Below are positions 28,586-36,378 of a stretch of 64,000 nucleotides of DNA, piece by piece. Origin of the DNA: Acinetobacter sp. TGL-Y2 (lineage in GTDB: Bacteria > Pseudomonadota > Gammaproteobacteria > Pseudomonadales > Moraxellaceae); the NCBI RefSeq assembly GCF_001612555.1, contig NZ_CP015110.1, positions 2,046,001 to 2,110,000 of the forward strand. Reading direction: 5' to 3'. Positions within the stretch are counted from its first letter, which is position 1. Each line of letters starts with the position of its first letter. The notes under the pieces are model-generated. The model did no database searches and was not told the origin of the DNA. It was given only the letters and a program-made list of their open reading frames with translations. Position numbers and translations under genes: made by a program.

Positions 28586-29869
28586 ATGAACATTTTAGTT
28601 TTGGGTAATGGCGGCCGTGAACATGCATTAGCATGGAAAATCGCGCAAGATGAAAAAGTGACTAAAGTTTTTGTAGCACCAGGCAACGCAGGTACTGCGA
28701 CTGAACCGAAATGTGAAAACGTAAACGTCAGCATTTTAGACAATGCTGCCATTATTGATTTTGCCAAAAATAATGCCGTTGAATTCGTGATTGTGGGTCC
28801 TGAAGCACCGCTAGTCAATGGTGTGGTTGATGCATGCCGCGCGGCTGATGTGAAAATTTGGGGTCCAACTCAATTTGCAGCGCAGCTTGAAGGCTCTAAA
28901 GCTTTCGCGAAACACTTCTTAAAACGTCATAACATTCCCACTGCGTTCTACGATGTATTTACAGAAGTTGATGCCGCAAAAGCCTTTGTTGAAAAAAATG
29001 GTGCACCAATCGTGATCAAGGCTGACGGTCTTGCTGCGGGTAAGGGTGTGATTGTTGCGATGACCAACCAAGAAGCGTTTGATGCGATTGATGACATGCT
29101 TGCAGGCAATAAATTTGGTGATGCAGGCTCGCGTGTCGTGATCGAAGAGTTCTTGGCTGGTGAAGAAGCGTCTTTCATTTGTATGATTGATGGCGACAAC
29201 ATTTTACCAATGGCTACTTCACAAGATCACAAACGTATCTTTGAAGGTGACCAAGGTCCAAACACTGGCGGTATGGGGGCTTACTCGCCTGCGCCTGTAG
29301 TGACTGCTGAAGTATTTGAAAAAACCATGAATGAAGTGATGCGTCCTACCGTTGAAGGTATGAAAAAAGACGGTCATGTTTATACAGGTTTCTTGTATGC
29401 AGGCTTGATGATTGACGAACAAGGTCAACCTAAAGTAATCGAATTTAACTGCCGTTTTGGTGACCCTGAAACTCAACCGATCATGATGCGTTTGAAATCA
29501 TCTTTGGTTGATTTGGTTGAAGCAGGTATTGCAGGTAATTTACCAATCGATGCTGAATGGGATGAGCGTAAAACTGTTGGTATTGTTTTAGCATCTAAAG
29601 GCTACCCAGAAACATCGAGCAATGGCGATGTGATTTCAGGTTTAGACACTGAAATGGCTGATGCGAAAGTATTCCATGCGGGTACTAAAGCAACAGACAA
29701 TGGTGACATCGTAACTGCTGGTGGTCGTGTACTATGCGTGACTGCACTTGGCAATACCATTGGTGAAGCGAAAGCGAAAGCTTTAGAGCTTTGTCAAAAA
29801 GTGACTTTTGATGGCGTACAATATCGTAAAGATATTGGTTACCGTGCGATTGCGCGCGAAAATGCTTAA
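28586..29869 (+). CDS. purD: PurD, phosphoribosylamine-glycine ligase
   Basis: The ATG at 28586 has a GGAG site nine bases upstream and gives MNILVLGNGGREHALAWK, the canonical start; a longer frame begins at 28571. The 427-aa ATP-grasp enzyme joins glycine to phosphoribosylamine. Motifs visible are VIVGPEAPLVNGVVDAC, KADGLAAGKGVIVA, GDQGPNTGGMGAYSPAP and EFNCRFGDPETQPI (metal/ATP binding). It follows purH; both fall in one cluster without purine repressor boxes that I could recognise. Confidence 0.97.
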   Translation: MNILVLGNGGREHALAWKIAQDEKVTKVFVAPGNAGTATEPKCENVNVSILDNAAIIDFAKNNAVEFVIVGPEAPLVNGVVDACRAADVKIWGPTQFAAQLEGSKAFAKHFLKRHNIPTAFYDVFTEVDAAKAFVEKNGAPIVIKADGLAAGKGVIVAMTNQEAFDAIDDMLAGNKFGDAGSRVVIEEFLAGEEASFICMIDGDNILPMATSQDHKRIFEGDQGPNTGGMGAYSPAPVVTAEVFEKTMNEVMRPTVEGMKKDGHVYTGFLYAGLMIDEQGQPKVIEFNCRFGDPETQPIMMRLKSSLVDLVEAGIAGNLPIDAEWDERKTVGIVLASKGYPETSSNGDVISGLDTEMADAKVFHAGTKATDNGDIVTAGGRVLCVTALGNTIGEAKAKALELCQKVTFDGVQYRKDIGYRAIARENA

Positions 29870-29888
29870 TCTATATTTAGATTAAATA

Positions 29889-29913
29889 AAAACCCCGCCG
29901 TGTGCGGGGTTTT
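29889..29913. terminator. Bidirectional terminator after purD
   Basis: AAAACCCCGC and GCGGGGTTTT flank a CGTGT loop, between the purD stop and the stop of the convergent membrane-protein gene. A and T runs on both sides allow function on both strands. Confidence 0.9.
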
Positions 29914-29914
29914 C

Positions 29915-30562
29915 TTATTTTGCAATTAGATAATCTTTAGCTAACTGTTCATAATTTTCTTTCTTTTTAAGAAGTTCATGGTAGTAATCATACAAATATG
30001 GAAATTTATCGTTATAAGTCTTAGTATCGACTTCAATTTTTTTATTTTTCATATCTAAAGCATAGATGATTTCATCATGCAGTTTATTCAAAATTTTATA
30101 CAAATCATTAAATTCTTTAGATTCATCTTCACCTAATACCCTCAACGCAACTTTGTGAAACTTCCCTAAATTTTTCACAAAAATCGCATGCTCATCCATA
30201 ATAAATTTATGTAAATCCAAAGGTATATTTTTTTCATTATATGGATAAAAATAGCTCTTAGTTTCATTTATATAAATTAACCAATATATTTGACCTATTG
30301 CCCTAAATGCCTCATCTAGATATTCCAGTGCATCAATCATTAAATCTCTTTTGACAATGAAATTGTTTTGTTCTTTCCATGCATTTAGTAAAACAAAAGC
30401 TGATAACGGTGCAAAAATTCCTGCCGACCAACCAAACATGGTAGCAATTGCTGTACCCTTATCAACCGCTAATGGATAGATTAAAAAGTAGGTTATAAGT
30501 GTCATGATGACAATAATAACTAGATAACCTATGGTTAAGTCTTTTATGATCTTAGTCTTCAT
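29915..30562 (-). CDS. Orphan membrane protein with C-terminal helical domain
   Basis: From the ATG at 30562 the product is 215 aa; a TTG at 30586 inside an 8-bp tandem repeat could add 8 residues. Two membrane spans lie near residues 8-30 and 38-57 (IGYLVIIVIMTLITYFLIYPL; FGWSAGIFAPLSAFVLL). A charged, helical cytoplasmic part of about 150 residues follows, ending in Lys-rich segments. I recognise no domain. The AT-rich codon use and the position beside a truncated GNAT gene suggest an accessory gene inserted between purD and metQ. Its start has no clear ribosome site. Confidence 0.72.
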   Translation of the reverse strand: MKTKIIKDLTIGYLVIIVIMTLITYFLIYPLAVDKGTAIATMFGWSAGIFAPLSAFVLLNAWKEQNNFIVKRDLMIDALEYLDEAFRAIGQIYWLIYINETKSYFYPYNEKNIPLDLHKFIMDEHAIFVKNLGKFHKVALRVLGEDESKEFNDLYKILNKLHDEIIYALDMKNKKIEVDTKTYNDKFPYLYDYYHELLKKKENYEQLAKDYLIAK

Positions 30563-30563
30563 T

Positions 30564-30590
30564 CGTACAATCGTACAATCGTACAATCGT
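30564..30590. repeat. Tandem 8-bp repeat (CGTACAAT, three copies plus partial)
   Basis: Three exact copies occupy 30564-30571, 30572-30579 and 30580-30587, followed by CGT. The repeat sits immediately upstream of the start codon of the minus-strand membrane-protein gene, where a ribosome site would normally be. Confidence 0.95.
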
Positions 30591-30658
30591 TATAATTAGG
30601 AATTGAATTAATTTTAAATCAATTACTTAAATACAGAAACCACAACTTTAAAAGTAAT

Positions 30659-30760
30659 ATGTGTAAAATATCGACCCCTCGCCTGATCCTCCGCCAATGG
30701 CAAGACTCCGACATCACCCCATTTATACAAATGTGCGCAACCAATAAAGTAATCCGCTAT
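30659..30760 (+). pseudogene. Truncated GNAT acetyltransferase N-terminus
   Basis: The frame opens with TPRLILRQWQDSDITPFIQM and CATNKVIRYW, the standard N-terminal part of RimJ/RimL-type GNAT acetyltransferases. After about 34 codons the resemblance stops and the frame continues into unrelated AT-rich sequence to 30898. The acetyl-CoA-binding core is absent. This is a remnant, probably left by a deletion in the accessory patch. Confidence 0.75.
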
Positions 30761-30981
30761 TGGAAAAACAGAGTGTATTCCATTATGAGTTCATCATTCC
30801 TGTGCGCCTTAAACCATATAAGACTTATTCATTTTTTTCAGATAATAGTTCAAAATTTAATATTTTTTGATTTACTTATCACAAATAAATATAAATAAAA
30901 AACATTATTAAAGTTATTCTTCTAAGCAATAAACATCAAACACATTGATGTATCTACTTTATTTTTGAATTTGAGATTTTT

Positions 30982-31863
30982 ATGAAAAAAATTCTTCTCA
31001 CTGGTTTTGCTCTGTCTTCCATTCTTTTGACAGCATGCTCTAAACCTGCACCGACCGAGCCAAAAACTGATCAAACAAATACAGCAAATACTGCAGAAGT
31101 AAGAACAATCAAACTTGTATCAACCGGTTCTGATACAGATATTTGGAACTATGTTGCTTCATTACCAGAAACTAAAGAAGCTGGCATCAAGCTTGAAGTT
31201 AAAAATTTAACGGATTACGTACTTCTCAACACCACTGTTGCGAGTGGTGAACAAGACGTAAATGCATTCCAATCTTTTAACTACTTGGCTGCATATAATT
31301 CTGCCAACAAAGACAAGATTGCTGCGGTATCGACGACCTATTTAGAACCAATGGGTATTTACACCAATAACATTAAGTCTGTTGCTGACCTTCCACAAGG
31401 TGCAACCATTGCCATTCCAAATGACACGGCCAATGAAGCACGTGCATTGTCACTTCTACAAACTGCAGGTTTGATCAAACTTAAAGAAGGCTTTGATTTG
31501 GCGAAAGGCAGTGTAAATGACGTTGTTGAAAACAAAAAAGAGATTCAACTTAAACCAATTCAAATGACCACTGCTGTACGCGTAAAAAGCGATGTAGATG
31601 CGATTGTGCTCGGCAATACGCTTGCACTTGAAGGTGGTTTAAATGTATTGAAAGACTCAATTTTCCGCGAACCTGTAGATGCTAGCACCACCCTTTACGT
31701 GAACCTGTTGGGTGTGGCTGAGAAAAATAAAGATGATCCAGTTTATACTAAACTCGGTCAGCTTTATCATTTACCTAAAGTTCAAACCTTCATAGCGGAA
31801 AAATTCCAAGGCACTAAAGTTCAAGTAGATCGCCCAATCAGCGAATTTGCTCACATCAAATAA
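30982..31863 (+). CDS. metQ: MetQ/NlpA-family methionine-binding lipoprotein
   Basis: The 293-aa protein has a lipoprotein signal with lipobox LLTAC (Cys near residue 19). A linker rich in Thr/Pro follows, then the NlpA/MetQ domain (VKNLTDYVLLNTTVASGEQDVNAF, LEPMGIYTNNIKSVADLP, IAIPNDTANEARALSLLQ, LPKVQTFI). It would capture methionine (or an analogue) for the MetN-MetI transporter encoded downstream. A terminator at 31878-31914 and a 390-base gap separate it from metNI, so the binding protein is probably expressed separately from the transporter. Confidence 0.93.
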   Translation: MKKILLTGFALSSILLTACSKPAPTEPKTDQTNTANTAEVRTIKLVSTGSDTDIWNYVASLPETKEAGIKLEVKNLTDYVLLNTTVASGEQDVNAFQSFNYLAAYNSANKDKIAAVSTTYLEPMGIYTNNIKSVADLPQGATIAIPNDTANEARALSLLQTAGLIKLKEGFDLAKGSVNDVVENKKEIQLKPIQMTTAVRVKSDVDAIVLGNTLALEGGLNVLKDSIFREPVDASTTLYVNLLGVAEKNKDDPVYTKLGQLYHLPKVQTFIAEKFQGTKVQVDRPISEFAHIK

Positions 31864-31877
31864 GTAGCGTTTAACCA

Positions 31878-31914
31878 ATACCAAGGTGCAGATGATTTTT
31901 CAGCACCTTGGTAT
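31878..31914 (+). terminator. Terminator after metQ
   Basis: ATACCAAGGTGC (31878-31889) and GCACCTTGGTAT (31903-31914) form a perfect 12-bp stem with a 13-base loop, 15 bases after the metQ stop. The T tract is weak. Confidence 0.7.
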
Positions 31915-32204
31915 AATGGTTCTTCAGCATCTTGATGTAAATTTCATTTTAAATTCTGGTTTAAATTTCGGTTTTAAATAGTGAAACGCTCATCTATTGA
32001 ATGTCTTTACCCATCATAAATAATAAGATCTTAAACTTGTCGATTTAAAAACATCATCGTGTGCTACTTATTGATCATGTTCGCTTCAACTATCAACCTT
32101 ACCCTCTAAATCATTCAATAAAAAGTGAGGGATTAAAGTTGATGCAAATAAAATGATTAGCTACCTTAGTGAATCAAAATAGTAATATACTTCTCCCCAA
32201 TTCG

Positions 32205-32230
32205 CAGGCAAATTAACTTTGCCTGTTTTT
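32205..32230 (+). terminator. Terminator-like hairpin directly upstream of metN
   Basis: CAGGCAAA (32205-32212) pairs with TTTGCCTG (32218-32225) over TTAAC, followed by TTTTT. It ends 25 bases before the metN ATG. It could be an attenuator for metNI. Confidence 0.7.
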
Positions 32231-32254
32231 CATTCCAGAATAGTTCTTGACGAT

Positions 32255-33280
32255 ATGATTGAATTTAAAAATATTTCTAAACACTATCAGCTAAAGGGTC
32301 AAACCATACGCGCACTGGATCAGATTAATCTGACCATTCCAGATGGCAGTATTTTTGGGATCATTGGCTATAGTGGCGCAGGTAAAAGTACACTAATTCG
32401 TTTGATCAATTTATTGGAAAGACCCAATCAAGGTCAGGTCGTGATCAATCAAAAAGATTTCACCGCACTTGATGCCCGCTCCCTTCGTCAAGAACGTGCA
32501 AATATCGGCATGATTTTTCAGCACTTCAATTTATTACAAACCAAGACCGTTGCAGCCAATATTGAAATGCCCATGCGTCTTTTGGGATATAGCCAAGCTG
32601 AACGTGAAAAACGCTTAAATGAGCTACTCGAATTCATTGATTTAACCCATAAAAAAGATGCTTATCCTGATGAGTTGTCTGGTGGTCAAAAGCAGCGTGT
32701 CGGTATTGCGCGCGCCCTAGCCAATCATCCCAAAATTTTACTGTGCGATGAAGCAACCAGTGCACTCGACCCACAAACCACCAAATCTGTGCTAGAACTG
32801 CTCAAAAAGATCAATAAAGAACAAGGGATTACCATTGTGATGGTGACCCATGAGATGGATGTGATTGAAACTGTATGCGACTATGTTGCGGTCATGGAAC
32901 AAGGCAAAGTGATTGAAACAGGTTCGACTTTAGAGATCTTTAGTCAACCGAAACATCCCACCACCAAGACCTTTATTCAAACGGTATTACAGCAACAGCT
33001 GCCTGTTAAAATTTTGAATAATTTAGAGAATAAAAATCACCATAGTATTTATAGTCTTCAGTTTTTAGGCACTTCAGCACAAGAAACCGTGGTGCAGGCA
33101 GCCATTCAACAATTTGATATTAGCTTCAATATTTTATTTGCCAATATGACCGAAATTAATGGCGCAGTGATTGGACAAATGTTTGTTCAGCTCTTGGGTG
33201 ATCCTATCATCATTCAGCAAACCATTGATTTCTTCGAGCATCATGGCGTTAAAGTTGAACAGTCGGGAGTATCGAAATGA
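32255..33280 (+). CDS. metN: MetN, methionine ABC transporter ATPase
   Basis: I start at ATG 32255 (MIEFKNISKHYQLKGQTIRALD); the longer frame from 32219 begins inside the upstream hairpin. The 341-aa ATPase has Walker A GYSGAGKST, a Q-loop in IFQHFNLL, signature LSGGQKQRVGIARAL, Walker B ILLCDEATSALD and His in VTHEMD. The C-terminal 95 residues form a NIL-type domain, which binds methionine and inhibits the transporter. It overlaps metI by four bases (ATGA), so they are translationally coupled. Confidence 0.95.
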   Translation: MIEFKNISKHYQLKGQTIRALDQINLTIPDGSIFGIIGYSGAGKSTLIRLINLLERPNQGQVVINQKDFTALDARSLRQERANIGMIFQHFNLLQTKTVAANIEMPMRLLGYSQAEREKRLNELLEFIDLTHKKDAYPDELSGGQKQRVGIARALANHPKILLCDEATSALDPQTTKSVLELLKKINKEQGITIVMVTHEMDVIETVCDYVAVMEQGKVIETGSTLEIFSQPKHPTTKTFIQTVLQQQLPVKILNNLENKNHHSIYSLQFLGTSAQETVVQAAIQQFDISFNILFANMTEINGAVIGQMFVQLLGDPIIIQQTIDFFEHHGVKVEQSGVSK

Positions 33281-33972
33281 GAGATTGGATTGTGCAATGG
33301 CTGACTGAACTCACTGCGCCTTTTTGGAAAAGCGCACTGTCGATTGATCAGTTTGTCACCGCTTTGCAAGAAACCTTCCATATGGTTTTTTTCGCCATGC
33401 TCTTTGGTACGATTTGGGGCTTTATCCAAGGTATTACCTTATTGGTGACCCGCCCTGAAGGTATTTTGGCGAATCGTGCAATTTATTTGGGCTTAAATCC
33501 GATTGTAAATGCCTTACGCTCACTACCCTTTATTATTTTACTGATTGCAGTTTTACCTTTAACTAAATTATTGGTAGGTACATCTATTGGGACTTGGGCA
33601 GCCATTGTGCCTCTTACTATTTATGTTGGGCCTTATATTGGTCGCTTAATTGAAAATTCACTTTTAGAAGTTAATGAAGGCATTGTGGAATCTGCACAAG
33701 CTATGGGTGCATCTCCACTTCAAATCATTTTCAAATTTATTCTACCAGAAGCACGTAGCTCTCTGATTTTAAGCTTAACCACCGCAACCATCAGCTTAAT
33801 TGGTGCAACGGCTATGGCAGGCGCTGTCGGTGCAGGTGGTATTGGTGATTTAGCCATTTCCTATGGTTACCAACGTTTTGACACCAGTGTGGTGATTTTA
33901 ACGGTGGTGGTCTTATTAATTCTGGTTCAGTTGGTGCAAATGATTGGCGAACGACTCGCTAAGATGCGATAA
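33277..33972 (+). CDS. metI: MetI, methionine ABC transporter permease
   Basis: The 231-aa permease has five or so membrane spans and the EAA-type cytoplasmic loop EVNEGIVESAQAMGASPLQIIFKFILPEA (about residues 125-155), which contacts the ATPase. AVGAGGIGDLAISYGYQRF is typical of MetI. It overlaps the end of metN by ATGA and is followed by a terminator. With MetQ it forms the D-methionine/L-methionine importer. Confidence 0.95.
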   Translation: MRDWIVQWLTELTAPFWKSALSIDQFVTALQETFHMVFFAMLFGTIWGFIQGITLLVTRPEGILANRAIYLGLNPIVNALRSLPFIILLIAVLPLTKLLVGTSIGTWAAIVPLTIYVGPYIGRLIENSLLEVNEGIVESAQAMGASPLQIIFKFILPEARSSLILSLTTATISLIGATAMAGAVGAGGIGDLAISYGYQRFDTSVVILTVVVLLILVQLVQMIGERLAKMR

Positions 33973-33976
33973 CATT

Positions 33977-34004
33977 AAGCCCTCAATAGAGGGCTTTTAT
34001 TTTG
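33977..34004 (+). terminator. Terminator of metNI
   Basis: AAGCCCTC (33977-33984), loop AATA, GAGGGCTT (33989-33996), then a T-rich run. It lies directly after the metI stop. Confidence 0.88.
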
Positions 34005-34498
34005 ACAAAGTTTAGATTTTTTTAGATTGCCATTCTTATATGACATGTTTAGTGTTCTTGAAACACTTAAATCCTATAAAACAATGAAAATAATCACATC
34101 CTCATTTATTGCATTCACTCTAATGTTACCTGCGTATTCTTTTGCCAAAACCAGCATGGATTACGTGACTTCGGTTCAAGTAAATGGTATTGAAATCAGC
34201 AAACCTGTATCCGCCAATCAAGTGGATAAAATTTTCGGGAAAACGACTCAAAAAATTGCAAAAGAATATTCTGAATGCACAGGCAACTACGAATATTCAA
34301 CTCAGTATAAAAATAATAGGCAATTAAAATTCGAAATATTTGCAGAAGAAAATGCTCAAATTAAATCAGATGCCTACTACAAAACATACAACAATTTTCA
34401 GCAATTGAACACAACCAAAGGTCGTGTTTGGCTCACTTGGGGTACAGCTACACACTTAACTGAACAGCTTAAATTAAATCAAAAAATAATCGACTCTC

Positions 34499-34502
34499 AA
34501 TA
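34499..34502. repeat. Target-site duplication, left copy (AATA)
   Basis: AATA at 34499-34502 is repeated at 35412-35415, on either side of the IS5-family element. A 3-bp ATA duplication is also consistent. Confidence 0.7.
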
Positions 34503-34517
34503 GAGTTCTTTCATAAG

Positions 34518-34982
34518 TCATTTTTTACTCATTTCCAAGATTCCCGCAATTAGATTGAATCTCAAGCCTAATCTTTTGCCTCGATTACGATATCGCTCGG
34601 CAAGTACTTTGAAGGTTTTCAAACTGCCAAATACATGCTCAATTCCAATTCTTCTTTTATTGATTTCCTGATTGTAAACTTTTAGCTCGGGATCTAGTTT
34701 GCAGCGCTTCTTTACTTTTACAGGCAATAAGCTATTTGGATACATTGCATAGATCCCTTGATAGCCTTTATCTGCAAGAATAAAAGCACCTTTAGGAACC
34801 TGATTTAAATTGCGTTTGAATAGCTCAAAATCATGTACAGCACCACGACTCGTGCATAAACTCAGAATTTTCTGAGTTCTATAATGAATAATGGCTTGAA
34901 CTTTAAAAGTATGTGCCTTCTTCTTGCCACTATAGCTTTTCTTCTGTTTTTTTAGGTCTTTGTATTGGGATTTCTGTAGCAT
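34518..34982 (-). CDS. IS5-family transposase, orfB (C-terminal part)
   Basis: The frame is 154 codons, but the functional part begins at the frameshift (about 34953), as an extension of orfA. It contains the second catalytic Asp in ILADKGYQG and the Glu in GIEHVFGSLKTFKV, with the Y-(2)-R-(3)-E-(6)-K-like pattern ERYRNRGKRL nearby. Independent translation is unlikely; the reading KDLKKQKKSYSG joins orfA after the A7 run. The stop is just inside the left terminal repeat. Confidence 0.85.
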   Translation of the reverse strand: MLQKSQYKDLKKQKKSYSGKKKAHTFKVQAIIHYRTQKILSLCTSRGAVHDFELFKRNLNQVPKGAFILADKGYQGIYAMYPNSLLPVKVKKRCKLDPELKVYNQEINKRRIGIEHVFGSLKTFKVLAERYRNRGKRLGLRFNLIAGILEMSKK

Positions 34983-35325
34983 CTACGATCACCACATTCC
35001 AGTCAATACCTTCGCCTTCAGGCAAATTCTTCGGTAAATTAAATAGATTGGACTTGATTAGGCAATCCTCTACATGGCGGACAATTCTTGAAGCTGTAGG
35101 CTCTGACACACCATAACTTGTTGCGACATGGAACAAGGTTCGGTATTCACGCCAATAACTTAAGCACAGAAGGATTTGATCCTCTATGCTCAATTTGGTT
35201 GGTCTACCTTTAGCAGGCATATGCATTTTCAGCTGTTCAACCATTAAATCAAAGGTTGACCATGAGATGCCTGTATATCGCTTAAACTGTGTTTCAGAAA
35301 GCTTTTTTGAATCGACGTATTTCAT
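34930..35325 (-). CDS. IS5-family transposase, orfA (N-terminal part)
   Basis: The 131-residue frame carries a DUF4096-like/helix-turn-helix region (WSTFDLMVEQLK, GRPTKLSIEDQILLCLSYWR, YGVSEPTASRIVRHVE) and the first catalytic Asp in VVIVDATEIPIQRP. It overlaps orfB by 53 bases. A run of seven A (minus strand, 34947-34953) in CCTAAAAAAACAG is the likely slip site: a +1 shift after AAA-AAA, or loss of one A by polymerase slippage, enters the orfB frame. Confidence 0.87.
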   Translation of the reverse strand: MKYVDSKKLSETQFKRYTGISWSTFDLMVEQLKMHMPAKGRPTKLSIEDQILLCLSYWREYRTLFHVATSYGVSEPTASRIVRHVEDCLIKSNLFNLPKNLPEGEGIDWNVVIVDATEIPIQRPKKTEEKL

Positions 35326-35645
35326 AAGCTAATTATGCATGAATATTTAAAATTCTTCGGTACAAATAATCAGCAAGAGATAGATCGTTTTTTGATTTAT
35401 GAAAGAGATCTAATACACTTTAGCGCAATTTAAAAAGGATTTTCCTCTCAGCGCCAACAATAAAAACAATGTTGTATTAATGCTTAATACTTTTGATGTA
35501 AAAAATTACCTCAAAAATCCAACAGATTTTGATGCTGTTTATACGTCAGCTTTGTATTTTAAATTTCAGAAGGGTCAATTGGCGCGCCTTGAGATTAGTC
35601 AAGGGATCGCCTGCTAATAAAAAAAGATAAGCAAGTTTAGAATAT

Positions 35646-35671
35646 AAAAAAGGAGATTCGCTCTCCTTTTT
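35646..35671 (-). terminator. Terminator of the 145-aa lipoprotein gene
   Basis: AAAAAGGAGA and TCTCCTTTTT pair over TTCGC, with T runs on both strands. It lies 40 bases past the stop of the minus-strand lipoprotein gene and could also end transcripts coming from the interrupted plus-strand gene. Confidence 0.87.
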
Positions 35672-35711
35672 CTATGAATTTTTATTAAAATAATGAAGAT
35701 ATTTAAATCAC

Positions 35712-36113
35712 TTAATCTACCCAAAGCTGAGCAATTTTCTTCATCAATTTCGCACGATAAGGCGCAGTTGGATTGCACGGATTACGAAGCGTTTCATTTT
35801 CATAAAATGCTTGCCACTCTTTGACCATTTCAAGGGTGGTGCCTTTATCTTGAATCGCCTTTAAATCTGCTTTTTGAATATTCTTCAAGCGTGCCTCAGC
35901 CCCTTCAGGACCCGTTTCCCAGCCAATCACACCCTGACCAAAAAGAGGTAGACTCATATTCTGCGGTGTTTTTGGAATTGGATTACGCTCAATACTTTCA
36001 TTCACTTTACAGTTTGGATCACGCACATAGTCTGCAGCATTTGGCATTTGAGTGCTGACACACCCGAGCAGTCCAAATGAAACCAAACATGCGATACCCC
36101 ATAACTTTTGCAT
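35712..36113 (-). CDS. Lipoprotein, unknown function
   Basis: The ATG at 36113 has a GGGA site upstream and begins a lipoprotein signal (MQKLWGIACLVSFGLLGC; Cys at residue 18). The frame extends to 36149 without support. The 133-aa product has two more Cys residues (in DPNCK and NPCNP), Pro-rich segments and a helical middle (EARLKNIQKADLKAIQDKG). No domain recognised. It is monocistronic, between the IS-split gene and gloB. Confidence 0.78.
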   Translation of the reverse strand: MQKLWGIACLVSFGLLGCVSTQMPNAADYVRDPNCKVNESIERNPIPKTPQNMSLPLFGQGVIGWETGPEGAEARLKNIQKADLKAIQDKGTTLEMVKEWQAFYENETLRNPCNPTAPYRAKLMKKIAQLWVD

Positions 36114-36378
36114 TTTATTCCCTTTTTTTCTTACACACTTAACCATCATATTGCAACGTAATTTGCAAACCTCAAAACTGATTTACAAATCAAAATCTAT
36201 AAATTTACTCTAAAAATTTCCGTCTCACTTTACTTTAACCCCAACGTTACCCTGATCATGGAATCAGAACAATCATTTTTTAAATGGGTATGATGCAATA
36301 CGATGACCTAGACAGTTAAATCTAGCCAAATGATTTTAAAATTTATACACTGCGATAAAGCCCAAGGATTCGAGCACT

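Larger units (their letters stand above)
31864..32254. other. Gap between metQ and metN
   Basis: About 390 bases holding the metQ terminator, an AT-rich non-coding stretch and, right before metN, a second hairpin with T5. I see no known SAM-binding riboswitch pattern. Confidence 0.5.
34503..35411 (-). mobile_element. IS5-family insertion sequence (IS427-like), about 909 bp
   Basis: The left end GAGTTCTTTCATAAGTC and the right end, read inward as AGATCTCTTTCATAAATC, are imperfect inverted repeats sharing CTTTCATAA. Two overlapping frames on the minus strand, orfA and orfB, together make an IS5-type DDE transposase with an A7 run at the overlap, typical of frameshifted IS5 subgroups. The flanking AATA is duplicated. 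The element looks complete and the coding frames undamaged, so it may still be mobile. Confidence 0.85.
34084..35617 (+). pseudogene. Secreted protein gene split by an IS5-family insertion
   Basis: The 5' part (34084-34502) encodes a signal peptide (MKIITSSFIAFTLMLPAYSFA) and a domain with VNGIEISKPVSANQVDKIFG and a Cys in SECTG. It runs into a stop created by the IS edge. The 3' part (35416-35617) continues in the same frame: TLAQFKKDFPLSANN, FDVKNYLKNPTDFDA and QLARLEISQGIAC before the stop. Joining the pieces across one copy of AATA gives 621 nt, an uninterrupted 206-residue protein. The Cys near each end may form a disulfide. The function of the intact protein is unknown. I start at ATG 34084; an upstream ATG at 34027 adds a non-signal leader. 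Confidence 0.85.

Noticed and set aside
29915..30562. Defence-system gene call for the orphan membrane protein
   Set aside because: Only a general layout similarity; no defence-associated domain or neighbour, so left as unknown.
31864..32254. SAM riboswitch upstream of metN
   Set aside because: The helices and conserved cores of S-box, SAM-II or SAH motifs were not found; only a simple terminator hairpin is visible.
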